From an uncultured Bacteroides sp. (lineage in GTDB: Bacteria; Bacteroidota; Bacteroidia; Bacteroidales; Bacteroidaceae): a DNA stretch of 31,287 nt. The notes beneath the pieces were generated by a model that worked only from the letters and a program-made list of their open reading frames with translations, ran no database searches and had not been told where the DNA came from. Every line of letters starts with the position of its first letter. Position 1 is the first letter of the stretch. This document shows, piece by piece, positions 1-7,877 of this stretch. The position numbers and the translations under genes are program-made. Location: positions 1-31,287 of the forward strand of contig NZ_URFY01000052.1 of NCBI RefSeq assembly GCF_900547205.1, in the 5' to 3' direction.

Positions 1-315
1 CAAGTATTAATACCTGATTCGTCAGTCGTTAATAGCTAATATTTCAACTGTTACTACTTGACGGTTCAGTTATTAATAGCTGAGGGAACAGAGCTAATAA
101 TGGAACGCACCATTACAAGCAATGATACGCTACATAACAATGCATGAGACACTACATAACATTGCATGATACATTATCCAGGTGGAAAGACCGCCAAAAC
201 CAATCATGGTGAAGGTGATGAAGGGCGGATTTCACCTGTTTTCTATCTTCGCCTTCACCCGCTTTCGCCTTATCCATCAGGGTTTGGGCAAAAAGGTGAA
301 AGAGGTGTACCCCAA
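1..315. repeat. Composite repeat A: 22-bp phased array, hairpin and GGTGAAGG block
   Basis: Three modules follow each other. (1) Imperfect 18-bp palindromes of the form TCAnnTATTAATAnnTGA start at 22, 44 and 66, with a first partial one at 1-17; the step is exactly 22 bp. (2) A hairpin has 11-nt arms at 93-103 and 110-120, two mismatches and a 6-nt loop. (3) Three 22-bp units with a GCAATG/TGCATG core begin at 117, 139 and 161. A block rich in GGTGAAGG and CCTTCACC (about 208-312) closes the element. Related modules recur, reversed in order and strand, at 30053-30374. No coding frame fits. The element is probably cut by the window start. Its function is unknown. Confidence 0.8.
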
Positions 316-346
316 GTCAACATAGTATGCACCGAATAGCAGTAGT

Positions 347-516
347 AAATCATTCAAAGAGGAGTGAATGATTTGAAAAGTTGTTGTTCCTCCACTATTA
401 ATTGCATATTTTATCCTTTAAAGCCAAAATAGTTGAAGAAAGCATCAAAACAAGAATGAGTGGTAAAAGAAAAACAGGGGCGGAAAAGCATTCATTACTA
501 CCTAAAATCATTCACT
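347..516. repeat. Inverted-repeat set AAATCATTCA (three copies)
   Basis: AAATCATTCA occurs at 347-356 and 505-514, and its reverse complement TGAATGATTT at 365-374. The first two form a local hairpin with a perfect 10-bp stem and 8-nt loop. The copy at 363-374 and the copy at 505-516 extend to a perfect 12-bp inverted repeat (AGTGAATGATTT) enclosing 130 bp. It could be a regulator-binding set or the ends of a very small invertible segment; neither is shown by the sequence alone. Confidence 0.55.
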
Positions 517-617
517 AAAAGACTAAATTGCCTACCAAAAACAGGGCTTTTTGAAGATTGAAAAATCCACCTTAAAGATTGAAACAAACACCAATTAACG
601 AACTGACAATTCCCCCA

Positions 618-625
618 TATCTTTG
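618..625 (+). promoter_or_regulatory. Candidate -7 box of the fimbrial operon
   Basis: TATCTTTG is an exact match to the Bacteroides -7 consensus TAnnTTTG. No good TTTG lies 19-21 nt upstream, so the -33 part is weak. The box sits between GACAAT (605-610) and ATTGTC (627-632), a 6-bp inverted repeat that could be an operator. If used, transcription would begin near 632 and leave a leader of more than 300 nt before the first fimbrial gene. Confidence 0.35.
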
Positions 626-949
626 CATTGTCGAAAAGGGACAAAGGTTCCTTCAAAACAAAAGTAAAAACAAACAAGTATAAATTAAACAAAGTAAAAA
701 AAGAAATTTGCCTATAAGAAACAAACAAATCTCATTCTTCCTGGAAGACCCTCTCTTCCTTATTATATATAAGGACTTCCAAACGAAAAAGAAACTGTGT
801 TTTTAACCAAAACAAACGAGCCCCCATCTTTAGGATGACCCTCACCCCCAATAGAAAATTAAAAAATCTGCATGATTACTATATAGTATTATATAGGATG
901 TGCAAATTAAAAAATAATAATAGCATCACACATTAAATTCAAAACAAAA

Positions 950-2233
950 ATGAAATTAAAAAATTTATTATTAGCTGGCTTGACAATAGCTGCCATGACA
1001 GCTTGTAGCAATGACAATGAATTCGTAGACAACGGTAATCAAACAAAAGGCGAAGAAGCAAGTATGAGAATTAATCTCAAATTCGCTAATGAAGTTAACA
1101 CAAGAGCTGATGCACCTGACGATAAATCTGGCGACAAAAAGGCCGGAGAAGATTTCGAAATTGCTTCTGCAAATGTGACAGCGATTATAGAGTACCCGAA
1201 CTCTAATAAAAGATTGGTTTATAAGAACCTGACCTTAGTACCGGGAAATGCAGGAACATATCAAACCAATGCCTTTAGCGTAGAAGCTGGTAGCAACGTA
1301 AATGTATATGCAATTGTCAATTATGGCGAAGATGCAGCTAACAAACTTAATATTGAGAAACTAGCTGAACTAACTGTTGGAGCACAAACACTCCCGGATG
1401 TTGAAGAAAGCTTAGCATACATCGCAAATACTGTAGCTAAAAAGGATGCCTTTTTAATGAGTGGTAAGGTTGAAAAGGTTAATATAGAAGCAGGAAGTAA
1501 AGAAAACAAAGCTCGTATTAGTGTTGACCGTGTAGCAGCTAAATTGGATGAGCGTACACCAGAAGATCCATTTATTATAATAGACGGAAATAAGATTTAT
1601 AACACGAAAGAAGATGTATCAATTCTAATTACAGGATTCTCTTTCTCTAACTTATCAAGCGATTCTTACGTATTTAGTGGTGAAACAAGTCCTTCTTCTT
1701 GGTTGCAAAAATACGTACCGGCAGGAGAAAAGGCAGATAGTACGACTTACAGATGGATAAAAGATAATATAACATACTGTTTAGAAAATAACACAGGTAA
1801 TCCGACCAAAGTTCACTATAAAGGTCAAGTTTGTTTGGGTGGAAAGGCTTTAAAAGATAATTTCTATATCAGAGCTGTAACATTAGACAATAAAACAATC
1901 TATCGACTCTTCACAAGTTGGGAGGAGCTGACTGGATATTACAACGATGACACTATTTCAAAGCTTGATAAAGATGCCATAGAAACACTTGCTAAGTATG
2001 GTATCAACAAATATTTTGGTGGTGTTTGTTACTACGAAGCTGACATTAAGACTCATTCACCTGAAGAGTCAACCTCTGTTTTACGTAATAACTGGTATGA
2101 ACTGAAAGTTAAAACGATTAGTAAAATAGGTTACCCAACTCCTACTCCAGAAATAAAACCTGAGGATACAATGTTGGATATCATAACTACAGTTAATCCT
2201 TGGACTATCCAAGTAAACAACTTTGAACTCTAA
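950..2233 (+). CDS. Mfa1/FimA-like major fimbrial subunit (lipoprotein precursor)
   Basis: The 427-residue product starts with a lipoprotein signal ending in the lipobox MTAC (Cys19), so it is exported, lipidated and sorted to the outer membrane. A beta strand then leads into NTRAD (Arg52), the kind of site where type V pilin precursors are cut by an Arg-specific protease before polymerising by strand exchange. The C-terminal WYELKVKTI and WTIQVNNFEL segments are typical of Mfa1-family major subunits in Bacteroides. The start at 950 is the only one giving a full signal peptide; the upstream A-rich stretch replaces a Shine-Dalgarno site. It is the first gene of a four-gene operon and is followed by a strong stem-loop, which fits higher expression of the shaft subunit. 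Family assignment is fairly sure; its exact place in the fibre is inferred from gene order. Confidence 0.85.
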   Translation: MKLKNLLLAGLTIAAMTACSNDNEFVDNGNQTKGEEASMRINLKFANEVNTRADAPDDKSGDKKAGEDFEIASANVTAIIEYPNSNKRLVYKNLTLVPGNAGTYQTNAFSVEAGSNVNVYAIVNYGEDAANKLNIEKLAELTVGAQTLPDVEESLAYIANTVAKKDAFLMSGKVEKVNIEAGSKENKARISVDRVAAKLDERTPEDPFIIIDGNKIYNTKEDVSILITGFSFSNLSSDSYVFSGETSPSSWLQKYVPAGEKADSTTYRWIKDNITYCLENNTGNPTKVHYKGQVCLGGKALKDNFYIRAVTLDNKTIYRLFTSWEELTGYYNDDTISKLDKDAIETLAKYGINKYFGGVCYYEADIKTHSPEESTSVLRNNWYELKVKTISKIGYPTPTPEIKPEDTMLDIITTVNPWTIQVNNFEL

Positions 2234-2247
2234 TCTATAAAATAATA

Positions 2248-2277
2248 TATCGGGAGAGGCTCTCTCCTCTCCCGATA
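2248..2277 (+). terminator. Stem-loop after the major pilin gene (partial terminator or mRNA stabiliser)
   Basis: Perfect 12-bp stem (2248-2259 with 2266-2277; arm TATCGGGAGAGG) and a 6-nt loop, 14 nt after the pilin stop codon. The following CTTTTCTC is only a weak U-tract. With 76 nt remaining before the next operon gene, it is better read as an attenuator or 3'-end protector than a complete stop. Confidence 0.7.
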
Positions 2278-2353
2278 CTTTTCTCAATCAACAACGGAGC
2301 ATCCCCATTCAAACAAAACATACGCTTCCCTAAAAGCATAAAAAGCAAAGATA

Positions 2354-3442
2354 ATGAAACGAATACTAACTACCATACAAGAAAAAGCTAACAAGATATT
2401 GTTGCTCACAATATTGGCTGGTACAATTGCATCCTGTGATTCTATACTAGATTACAATGATGGGGATTGTAGCATCGAATACTGCGTTAAGTTCAAATAT
2501 GACTATAACATGGAAGAAGTAGACGTTTTTGCCAAACAAGTAAGGACAGTTACTCTATATGCTTTTGACGACAATAACAATCTTGTTTATCAGAAAACAG
2601 ATCAAGGTGAGCCTCTGGGAGAAGACAATTACTCTATGACCGTAGATCAGGATCTTTCAAAATACCACTTGATTGTATGGGCAGGATTAAATGACGAATC
2701 ATTCGCAGTCCCTTTGTTATATCCCAAGCAATCGGAGATTGAAGAGCTGAAAGTGAAAACTTTGCGCAAAGCTGCAACAAGATCTAATTCGGAAGACGAA
2801 AAAGGACAATATATAGTAGAACAAGAGCTACACTCACTGTGGCACGGTGAAGTTAAAAATGCAGCTACTACCAGAAGTAGTAGACAGCAGATCACCACAG
2901 TGTCTCTAGTGAAAAATACCAATAACATTCGCATTGTAGTTGCACAAGTCGCCAAGCCCAACGGAACAGTGACAAGAGCATTGACGGAAGAAACATTCAA
3001 ATGCGAGATTTATGATGACAATGGATATATGAATTACGATAATTCACTATTGGACGACAATCTATTGACCTACAAACCGTTTGTCGTAGAACCTGAAGTT
3101 GTCACTTCAAGAGCCTTTAGTGCAGGAAATGAACCTGCCAAAGAATATAACGCCATCGTAAGTGAAATTAGCGTAGCAAGACTCATGGAGAATAAAACTC
3201 CTGAACTGACGATCAAAAACTCAGAGACACAGGAAGTCTTGTTTCATGTACCCAATCTGGTGTCATACCTGGAAAAGTTGCAACTGGAAAAATATAAAGA
3301 TCGGAACTACACTCTGCAAGAGTACTTAGACCGTGAAGACAGCTATAGTATGATTATTTTCGTAGACGAAAACCTTGCACTGATTAAAACTGTAATTGAC
3401 GTGAACGATTGGATCATCCAAATCAATGACATTGAACTCTAA
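2354..3442 (+). CDS. FimB/Mfa2-family fimbrial anchor subunit (lipoprotein)
   Basis: The 362-residue lipoprotein has a signal ending in IASC (Cys28). Right after it comes the pattern CDSILDYNDGDC..Y.VKFKYDYNM..VDVFAKQV, which I recognise as the start of FimB/Mfa2 anchor proteins. In this family the protein stays lipid-bound and fixes the fibre base to the outer membrane, limiting fibre length. In agreement, the first 50 residues after the lipid cysteine show no TR[AG] processing site, unlike the other three operon members. It ends in DWIIQINDIEL, resembling the end of the upstream subunit (WTIQVNNFEL). It lies 120 bp after the major subunit and 14 bp before the next gene. Confidence 0.85.
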   Translation: MKRILTTIQEKANKILLLTILAGTIASCDSILDYNDGDCSIEYCVKFKYDYNMEEVDVFAKQVRTVTLYAFDDNNNLVYQKTDQGEPLGEDNYSMTVDQDLSKYHLIVWAGLNDESFAVPLLYPKQSEIEELKVKTLRKAATRSNSEDEKGQYIVEQELHSLWHGEVKNAATTRSSRQQITTVSLVKNTNNIRIVVAQVAKPNGTVTRALTEETFKCEIYDDNGYMNYDNSLLDDNLLTYKPFVVEPEVVTSRAFSAGNEPAKEYNAIVSEISVARLMENKTPELTIKNSETQEVLFHVPNLVSYLEKLQLEKYKDRNYTLQEYLDREDSYSMIIFVDENLALIKTVIDVNDWIIQINDIEL

Positions 3443-3456
3443 AAGAAAGGAATTGA

Positions 3457-4500
3457 ATGAAATACTCTAATTTGACATATTATTTGCTAGCTATCCTCTG
3501 CATTGTGGCAACGTCGTGTGTCGCCGATGGAGTTATGGATGAGCACTCTGATTATAGCGAGAACCAAGAAATGGTAAAAGATGCACAAGTAAGTCTCGTA
3601 CTAAACTTCGCCATTAATAATGCTGAAACTAGAGCAGAAGTAAGCAACGGAGAAGAAACAGAAGGAGAAATTGATGAAAGAAGAATTAAGGACGTACATA
3701 TATATGCATTTCAAGAAAACAGCTTTAAAGAAGAAGTGAAGTATATATCAATATTCGGCACGGACGGAGAGAGCACAAGAACCATACAAGGTAGATTGAC
3801 TGAAAGCTACAGGAGTGACAAACCTGTTATATTCATAGTTATTGCAAATGGCGAAGAGAAAAAGATTATTACTTCTGAAAAACCAGCTTTGAATAATCAG
3901 TCGACTCCAGAATCACTATATAAACAATTAGTATTCAACTATAATGATAATAATGACTGGAGCACCTATATCCCTATGGCTGGATCATGCACAATAAATC
4001 CACTTCAAGAAGGGGATTATAATATAGCAAAATTGGAATTAACACGTGCCGTTGCAAAAGTAAATGTAACTGTAAAGGGAGGAAAAGGACTTAATGACTT
4101 TAGAATTACCCAAATCAAGCTATGCAATTACAATACAGAAGGGTATTGTGCAACTGATACAAGTCCATATATTCCATCAAATGTCGCACAATCCAAAACG
4201 CCTATATCTTCTGCTATTTTTGAAGGAAAGGAAGGTGATAAATACGAGAACCACATCTATATTCCAGAACATAAAAACATAGGTGCTGATGAGGGCAAAC
4301 AAGTTTATTTGGAGATAGATGCAATTCTAAAAGAAACAGTAAGAAAGTATAGATTACCATTTACTCATAACGGAAAGACACATGATGTTCTTCGCAACTA
4401 TATGTATGTATTCAACATTCAGAGTGTGACGATGTATGATCTACACTATGAAGTAAAGAAATGGGAAGAGATAAATATAGATGTACCATCTTTTGATTAA
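3457..4500 (+). CDS. Accessory fimbrial subunit, Mfa/FimC-like lipoprotein
   Basis: The 347-residue protein carries a lipoprotein signal (ATSC, Cys21). The strand VSLVLNFAI is followed by ETRAEV, so Arg59 is a likely maturation cleavage site like Arg52 of the first gene. The rest is rich in predicted beta strands (KDVHIYAFQ, KVNVTVKGG, YVFNIQSVTM), fitting a two-domain transthyretin-like fimbrilin. Its gene lies 14 bp after the anchor gene and 11 bp before the large tip-like gene, so it is surely cotranscribed. By position it matches accessory subunits (FimC/Mfa3 class) that join tip and shaft. The pairing to a named Porphyromonas protein is inference from order, not from sequence identity I can measure. 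Confidence 0.7.
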   Translation: MKYSNLTYYLLAILCIVATSCVADGVMDEHSDYSENQEMVKDAQVSLVLNFAINNAETRAEVSNGEETEGEIDERRIKDVHIYAFQENSFKEEVKYISIFGTDGESTRTIQGRLTESYRSDKPVIFIVIANGEEKKIITSEKPALNNQSTPESLYKQLVFNYNDNNDWSTYIPMAGSCTINPLQEGDYNIAKLELTRAVAKVNVTVKGGKGLNDFRITQIKLCNYNTEGYCATDTSPYIPSNVAQSKTPISSAIFEGKEGDKYENHIYIPEHKNIGADEGKQVYLEIDAILKETVRKYRLPFTHNGKTHDVLRNYMYVFNIQSVTMYDLHYEVKKWEEINIDVPSFD

Positions 4501-4511
4501 GGAGAAATAAG

Positions 4512-7385
4512 ATGAAAAAGCAAAACAATATATTAGCATATAGCAAACTAGCATTCGGGTTTGTCTTGATAAGTATCCTATTCTTTGCATGCCAAGATGA
4601 CGAGATCATCAAAAGTAACAATGTGAAAGAAGGTATACCTGTAGAAGTCAAATTCAATATGTCAGTACCGGAGATGGCTACACTCACTCGGGGGCTAGAA
4701 GATGAACAAGAATTTCAAGTCAATGACTTATATTTACTCATATTCGATTCTAAGGGTCAGAGAAAAGAAGGTAGTCTGTATTATAGTACAGATGACTTGA
4801 TTAAACACGAGAATGGCAATCAAGCAAATCCCACTAAAGGGATTTTAACAGTTTCAACAACAAGTGGGAAAAGTTATATCTTCGCAGCTGCTAATGTCAA
4901 TAGCAACGAACTAAATGGAGGAGAGAAGCTAAAAGAACAATTGGACGCAGTGCAAAGCATAAATGATTTCAAAAAGGTCACAGCTATGTTAAGTTCAAAA
5001 ACAGAAGCTGCACTAATAGACCGTACGCAAGCTGCATTGGTCATGTGTGGAGCCTATGTTGCTAAGGATGCTAGTGAAAAGAATGAAGAAGGAGTATGTA
5101 TTATTCCAGATAAAGGTAATAATATTATTGACTTAACTGGAACAATCAAATTGGAACGCCTTGATTCGCACATTACATTCAATATCAAATGGGGTGAAGT
5201 GACATCAAAAGTAACTTCATTTGAATTAACGGAATGGAAAGTATATAATGTACCTGTCAAATCCTATTTATTTGCACAAGAAAATGATGCAGTAGGAAAG
5301 AAAGAGAAGGATGACTATGCAATAAGTCCTTCGCAAATTAAAGTTAGTACTGATGAGGATTCAAAGTCTTGTTCTTTTGATTTCTATATGCTAGAAAACC
5401 GAAAACAGGCACAGAAATATGATGGTCGCTATTTACAAAGCTATGCTGAAAGAGAGGCAGAAATAAAAGAGTCCAATGGAGGCATAGACAGAAATACAGG
5501 CGTATACAAATATGTAGAGCCATACGCTACTTATGTAGAGATTAAAGCTAAAATGGAGTTAACCAGTAGCAAGACGAACCCTGATGGGAAAAAAGTCGCA
5601 ACAGTCACTTATGTAATCCACTTAGGAGGAGGGCGTGATGATTTTAGTAACTTCAAAAGCGAACGAAATAAAAAATATGCGTACAACGTAGTAATTAATG
5701 ATACGGAAGATATTCGCGTAGAAGTACAAGAAAAAGATAATGAAAGACGTCCGGGCGTTGAAGGAGATGTGATAGATGCAGAAACCAAAGTATATACTTT
5801 AGATTGCCACGATAATTGTTTTATTCTTGGATTAACAAAAAAAGATGCTGATGGATTGACTTTTAGGGTGAAAACTCCTTTTGGAACAGTTGATAATGAG
5901 TCAACAACAAACGGAAAGGAAGATTATAAATGGATAAGATTTAAACGTAATACTGGTAATTCATCAAATACATTAGAAAAATATCCTGGATATGGTGAGG
6001 GTTTAATAGATTTATTCGGATTATCAGCGGATATCTTGGGGCAATCAGATAAAAAGCAGAATGATACAATCTATTATACAGTGTTTGTTGATGAATATTA
6101 TTATAATCAAGCACCTGCTGGACAAACGTGGAAAGAACCCTATTGGAAGTACTTCGTAAATAAAGAAGATAGATATGTTATGTTATTGTTTGGTCCTGAG
6201 CTTAGCAAAGATCAAGAAAGTAGTTACGCAGATGCTCAATATCTGATTACTCAAAGATCCATTCAAACTTATTATAGCACAGAACATTTCAATGAAGACA
6301 AAACAGCATTGGGTATGGAGCATATCAATGAAACAGGAGTTCCTGCAGATTCAGATCCCAAGATTAAGACAGAGAAGTGGAGCTTATCTAACGGTTACTA
6401 TAATATGCGTCTCTATATAAAAAATGGAGGTAATAAGATTAAGTGGGATACGCATGCCAATCTGACTACACCCAATAAAGATGGATATACATTCACAATG
6501 AAACTACAAAGTGGTTGGTCAGCTTGTCTATCACGAAACAGAGATGAAAATGGCAATGGTGAGATTGATCCGGAAGAAGTAAAATGGTATTTACCAGCTA
6601 GAGATCAATTAACCGGTATGTTCTTAGGAGCAGAAAGCCTTACCACTCCTTTGTTTGATGCGGACGCACATGCGATAGGAACTATAAAAACAGGAGATGC
6701 AAAATACCATTATCTTTTGAGTAATAATGAAAAGTTTTGGTCAGATGAAGGTTGTTCTATTGGAGGAAGACACGATAATGGTCCCTCGCCAAGGGATTTA
6801 AGATGTGTCCGTAATCTGAATTTGGATATGAATAGTAGTAATGCTGACAAAGAAGAAACAAAAGTTAAAAATGTATATACATACAATCCTACTAATCATG
6901 TCTTTAGAATAGCACAAATAGATGAGAAAAACATACGCGGAAAAGTTGTTAATGCAGAATTGGCAATACATGACAATTTCAGTAGTAACAATAAACCATA
7001 TAAAGCATTCCAAATGGCAAAGAATTTCCATATTGCTGAGGAAGGTTCTGGGAAATGGAAAGAATTTGTAGATATAGATAGCAGGAATCGGAGCAAGTGC
7101 AAAACTTATTATGAAAATAACATAAGCGAGCAAGGAAGCTGGAGAACACCCAACCAAAGAGAATTCATGATTATGTACACTCAAAGTCCTGATTTTGTGA
7201 ATTACAAGAAAGAAAATGGTACACTCTACAGAGCATATACAAGAACAGTATGGAAATATAATTCAAATAGACATTTTGGTATTAATCAAGGAATACTATT
7301 CCTTGACGACGGTCAGAGTTTTAATGTATCTCTACGTTGTGTCCGTGATGTTGATGCAGATTCCCAAGGAAACATAATCGAATGA
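4512..7385 (+). CDS. Large fimbrial tip-like lipoprotein (DUF4906-type) with EF-hand-like loop
   Basis: The 957-residue lipoprotein (lipobox FFAC, Cys27) has the strand VKFNMSVPE and a likely Arg60 processing site (TLTRG). The first half (about 30-420) is fimbrilin-like beta structure ending near YAYNVVINDTEDIRVEV. The C-terminal half has two similar modules. One runs from a canonical calcium loop DENGNGEIDPEE (residues 678-689) through WYLPARDQLTGM to RDLRCVRN. The second runs from WRTPNQREFMIMY to SLRCVRDV near the end. Size and last position match large tip proteins of Bacteroidales fimbriae. It may bind host or bacterial surfaces; the ligand cannot be told. Only 11 bp separate it from the upstream gene. 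Confidence 0.72.
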   Translation: MKKQNNILAYSKLAFGFVLISILFFACQDDEIIKSNNVKEGIPVEVKFNMSVPEMATLTRGLEDEQEFQVNDLYLLIFDSKGQRKEGSLYYSTDDLIKHENGNQANPTKGILTVSTTSGKSYIFAAANVNSNELNGGEKLKEQLDAVQSINDFKKVTAMLSSKTEAALIDRTQAALVMCGAYVAKDASEKNEEGVCIIPDKGNNIIDLTGTIKLERLDSHITFNIKWGEVTSKVTSFELTEWKVYNVPVKSYLFAQENDAVGKKEKDDYAISPSQIKVSTDEDSKSCSFDFYMLENRKQAQKYDGRYLQSYAEREAEIKESNGGIDRNTGVYKYVEPYATYVEIKAKMELTSSKTNPDGKKVATVTYVIHLGGGRDDFSNFKSERNKKYAYNVVINDTEDIRVEVQEKDNERRPGVEGDVIDAETKVYTLDCHDNCFILGLTKKDADGLTFRVKTPFGTVDNESTTNGKEDYKWIRFKRNTGNSSNTLEKYPGYGEGLIDLFGLSADILGQSDKKQNDTIYYTVFVDEYYYNQAPAGQTWKEPYWKYFVNKEDRYVMLLFGPELSKDQESSYADAQYLITQRSIQTYYSTEHFNEDKTALGMEHINETGVPADSDPKIKTEKWSLSNGYYNMRLYIKNGGNKIKWDTHANLTTPNKDGYTFTMKLQSGWSACLSRNRDENGNGEIDPEEVKWYLPARDQLTGMFLGAESLTTPLFDADAHAIGTIKTGDAKYHYLLSNNEKFWSDEGCSIGGRHDNGPSPRDLRCVRNLNLDMNSSNADKEETKVKNVYTYNPTNHVFRIAQIDEKNIRGKVVNAELAIHDNFSSNNKPYKAFQMAKNFHIAEEGSGKWKEFVDIDSRNRSKCKTYYENNISEQGSWRTPNQREFMIMYTQSPDFVNYKKENGTLYRAYTRTVWKYNSNRHFGINQGILFLDDGQSFNVSLRCVRDVDADSQGNIIE

Positions 7386-7416
7386 TAAATAATAAGAACT
7401 CAAAAACTAAGATATC

Positions 7417-7677
7417 ATGAAACCAAACGACATCCTGCAACTAGAATCATCAGATATGCGTCAAGCTTATCTATTTGAAGAGAACGGACGCTGGTACGCC
7501 TACGAGCACTCTGCCAACCGTATCGAGAGATTTGTGAAAGGTTTTGTAGACTTCAAACACAGAGTGCAAGATGTCTGCGGTCGGTTCAAAGTAGAAATCA
7601 ACCTCGGCATTCTGGAAAAATGCTCCATTACGCTATGCGAAGATTCACTGCTTGTACTTGATTGCCCTACAGCATAA
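7417..7677 (+). CDS. Small cytoplasmic protein of unknown function (86 aa)
   Basis: I do not recognise this family. The 86-residue product begins MKPNDILQLESSDM and has no signal peptide or membrane segment. Aromatic and charged residues in LFEENGRWYAYEHSANR and the short strands KVEINLGI and SITLCEDSLLVLD suggest one small folded alpha/beta domain. It lies 31 bp after the tip-like gene, and a strong terminator follows 74 nt beyond it, so it is probably the last gene of the fimbrial transcript. Its codon choice is closer to the core genes than to the AT-rich fimbrial genes. A regulatory or purely passenger role is possible; nothing decides. Confidence 0.65.
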   Translation: MKPNDILQLESSDMRQAYLFEENGRWYAYEHSANRIERFVKGFVDFKHRVQDVCGRFKVEINLGILEKCSITLCEDSLLVLDCPTA

Positions 7678-7750
7678 AAGCATATTTCTAGGTATAGGTT
7701 CATAACTTTACTAAGAAATTACATAAAATATTGTTTGTTTTGTTTGTGTT

Positions 7751-7809
7751 CCTCAGTCCACTCAGAGGCGGCTTGTGAAAGTAGCGCTGAGTGGGTGAGG
7801 ATTTTTTTT
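7751..7809 (+). terminator. Strong Rho-independent terminator
   Basis: Arms 7751-7765 and 7787-7800 pair almost throughout (CCACTCAG with CTGAGTGG, then CCTCA with TGAGG) and are followed by eight T at 7802-7809. It closes the fimbrial/86-aa-gene transcript. Confidence 0.85.
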
Positions 7810-7838
7810 GCATATCTGAGAAATTATTGCGTCCTTTG

Positions 7839-7873
7839 TATTACATAAAATGTGTAACGTAAAATATGTAATA
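7839..7873. promoter_or_regulatory. Inverted repeat overlapping the start region of the ATPase gene
   Basis: TATTACATA (7839-7847) and TATGTAATA (7865-7873) form a perfect 9-bp inverted repeat with a 17-nt spacer, ending 4 nt before the ATG at 7878. TTTG at 7835-7838 and a TAAAATATG-like box at 7860-7868 could be an imperfect promoter inside it. The layout fits an operator, perhaps for autoregulation, but this is inference. Confidence 0.4.
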
Positions 7874-7877
7874 GCCC

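Larger units (their letters stand above)
316..949. other. Long gene-free, AT-rich region before the fimbrial operon
   Basis: I see no supported gene here; a 76-codon minus-strand frame at 498-728 has low-complexity, phenylalanine-rich content and no family resemblance. The stretch holds an inverted-repeat set (347-374 and 505-516), a -7-like box at 618-625, a short palindrome ACTATATAGT at 878-887, and a run of A/T before the start codon at 950. It probably contains the promoter and a long leader for the fimbrial operon. Confidence 0.6.

Noticed and set aside
1..181. 22-bp array as a CRISPR
   Set aside because: Units are degenerate 18-bp palindromes with only 4-bp gaps, no spacers of 25-40 bp and no cas genes.
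498..728. 76-codon minus-strand frame before the fimbrial operon
   Set aside because: Low-complexity Phe/Leu-rich sequence in AT-rich DNA, no family resemblance, and it overlaps the candidate promoter at 618-625.
856..964. AAATTAAAAAAT three times (856, 904, 953) at 48-49 bp steps
   Set aside because: The word is nearly pure A/T and the last copy is codons 2-5 of the pilin gene; chance is likely in such AT-rich DNA.
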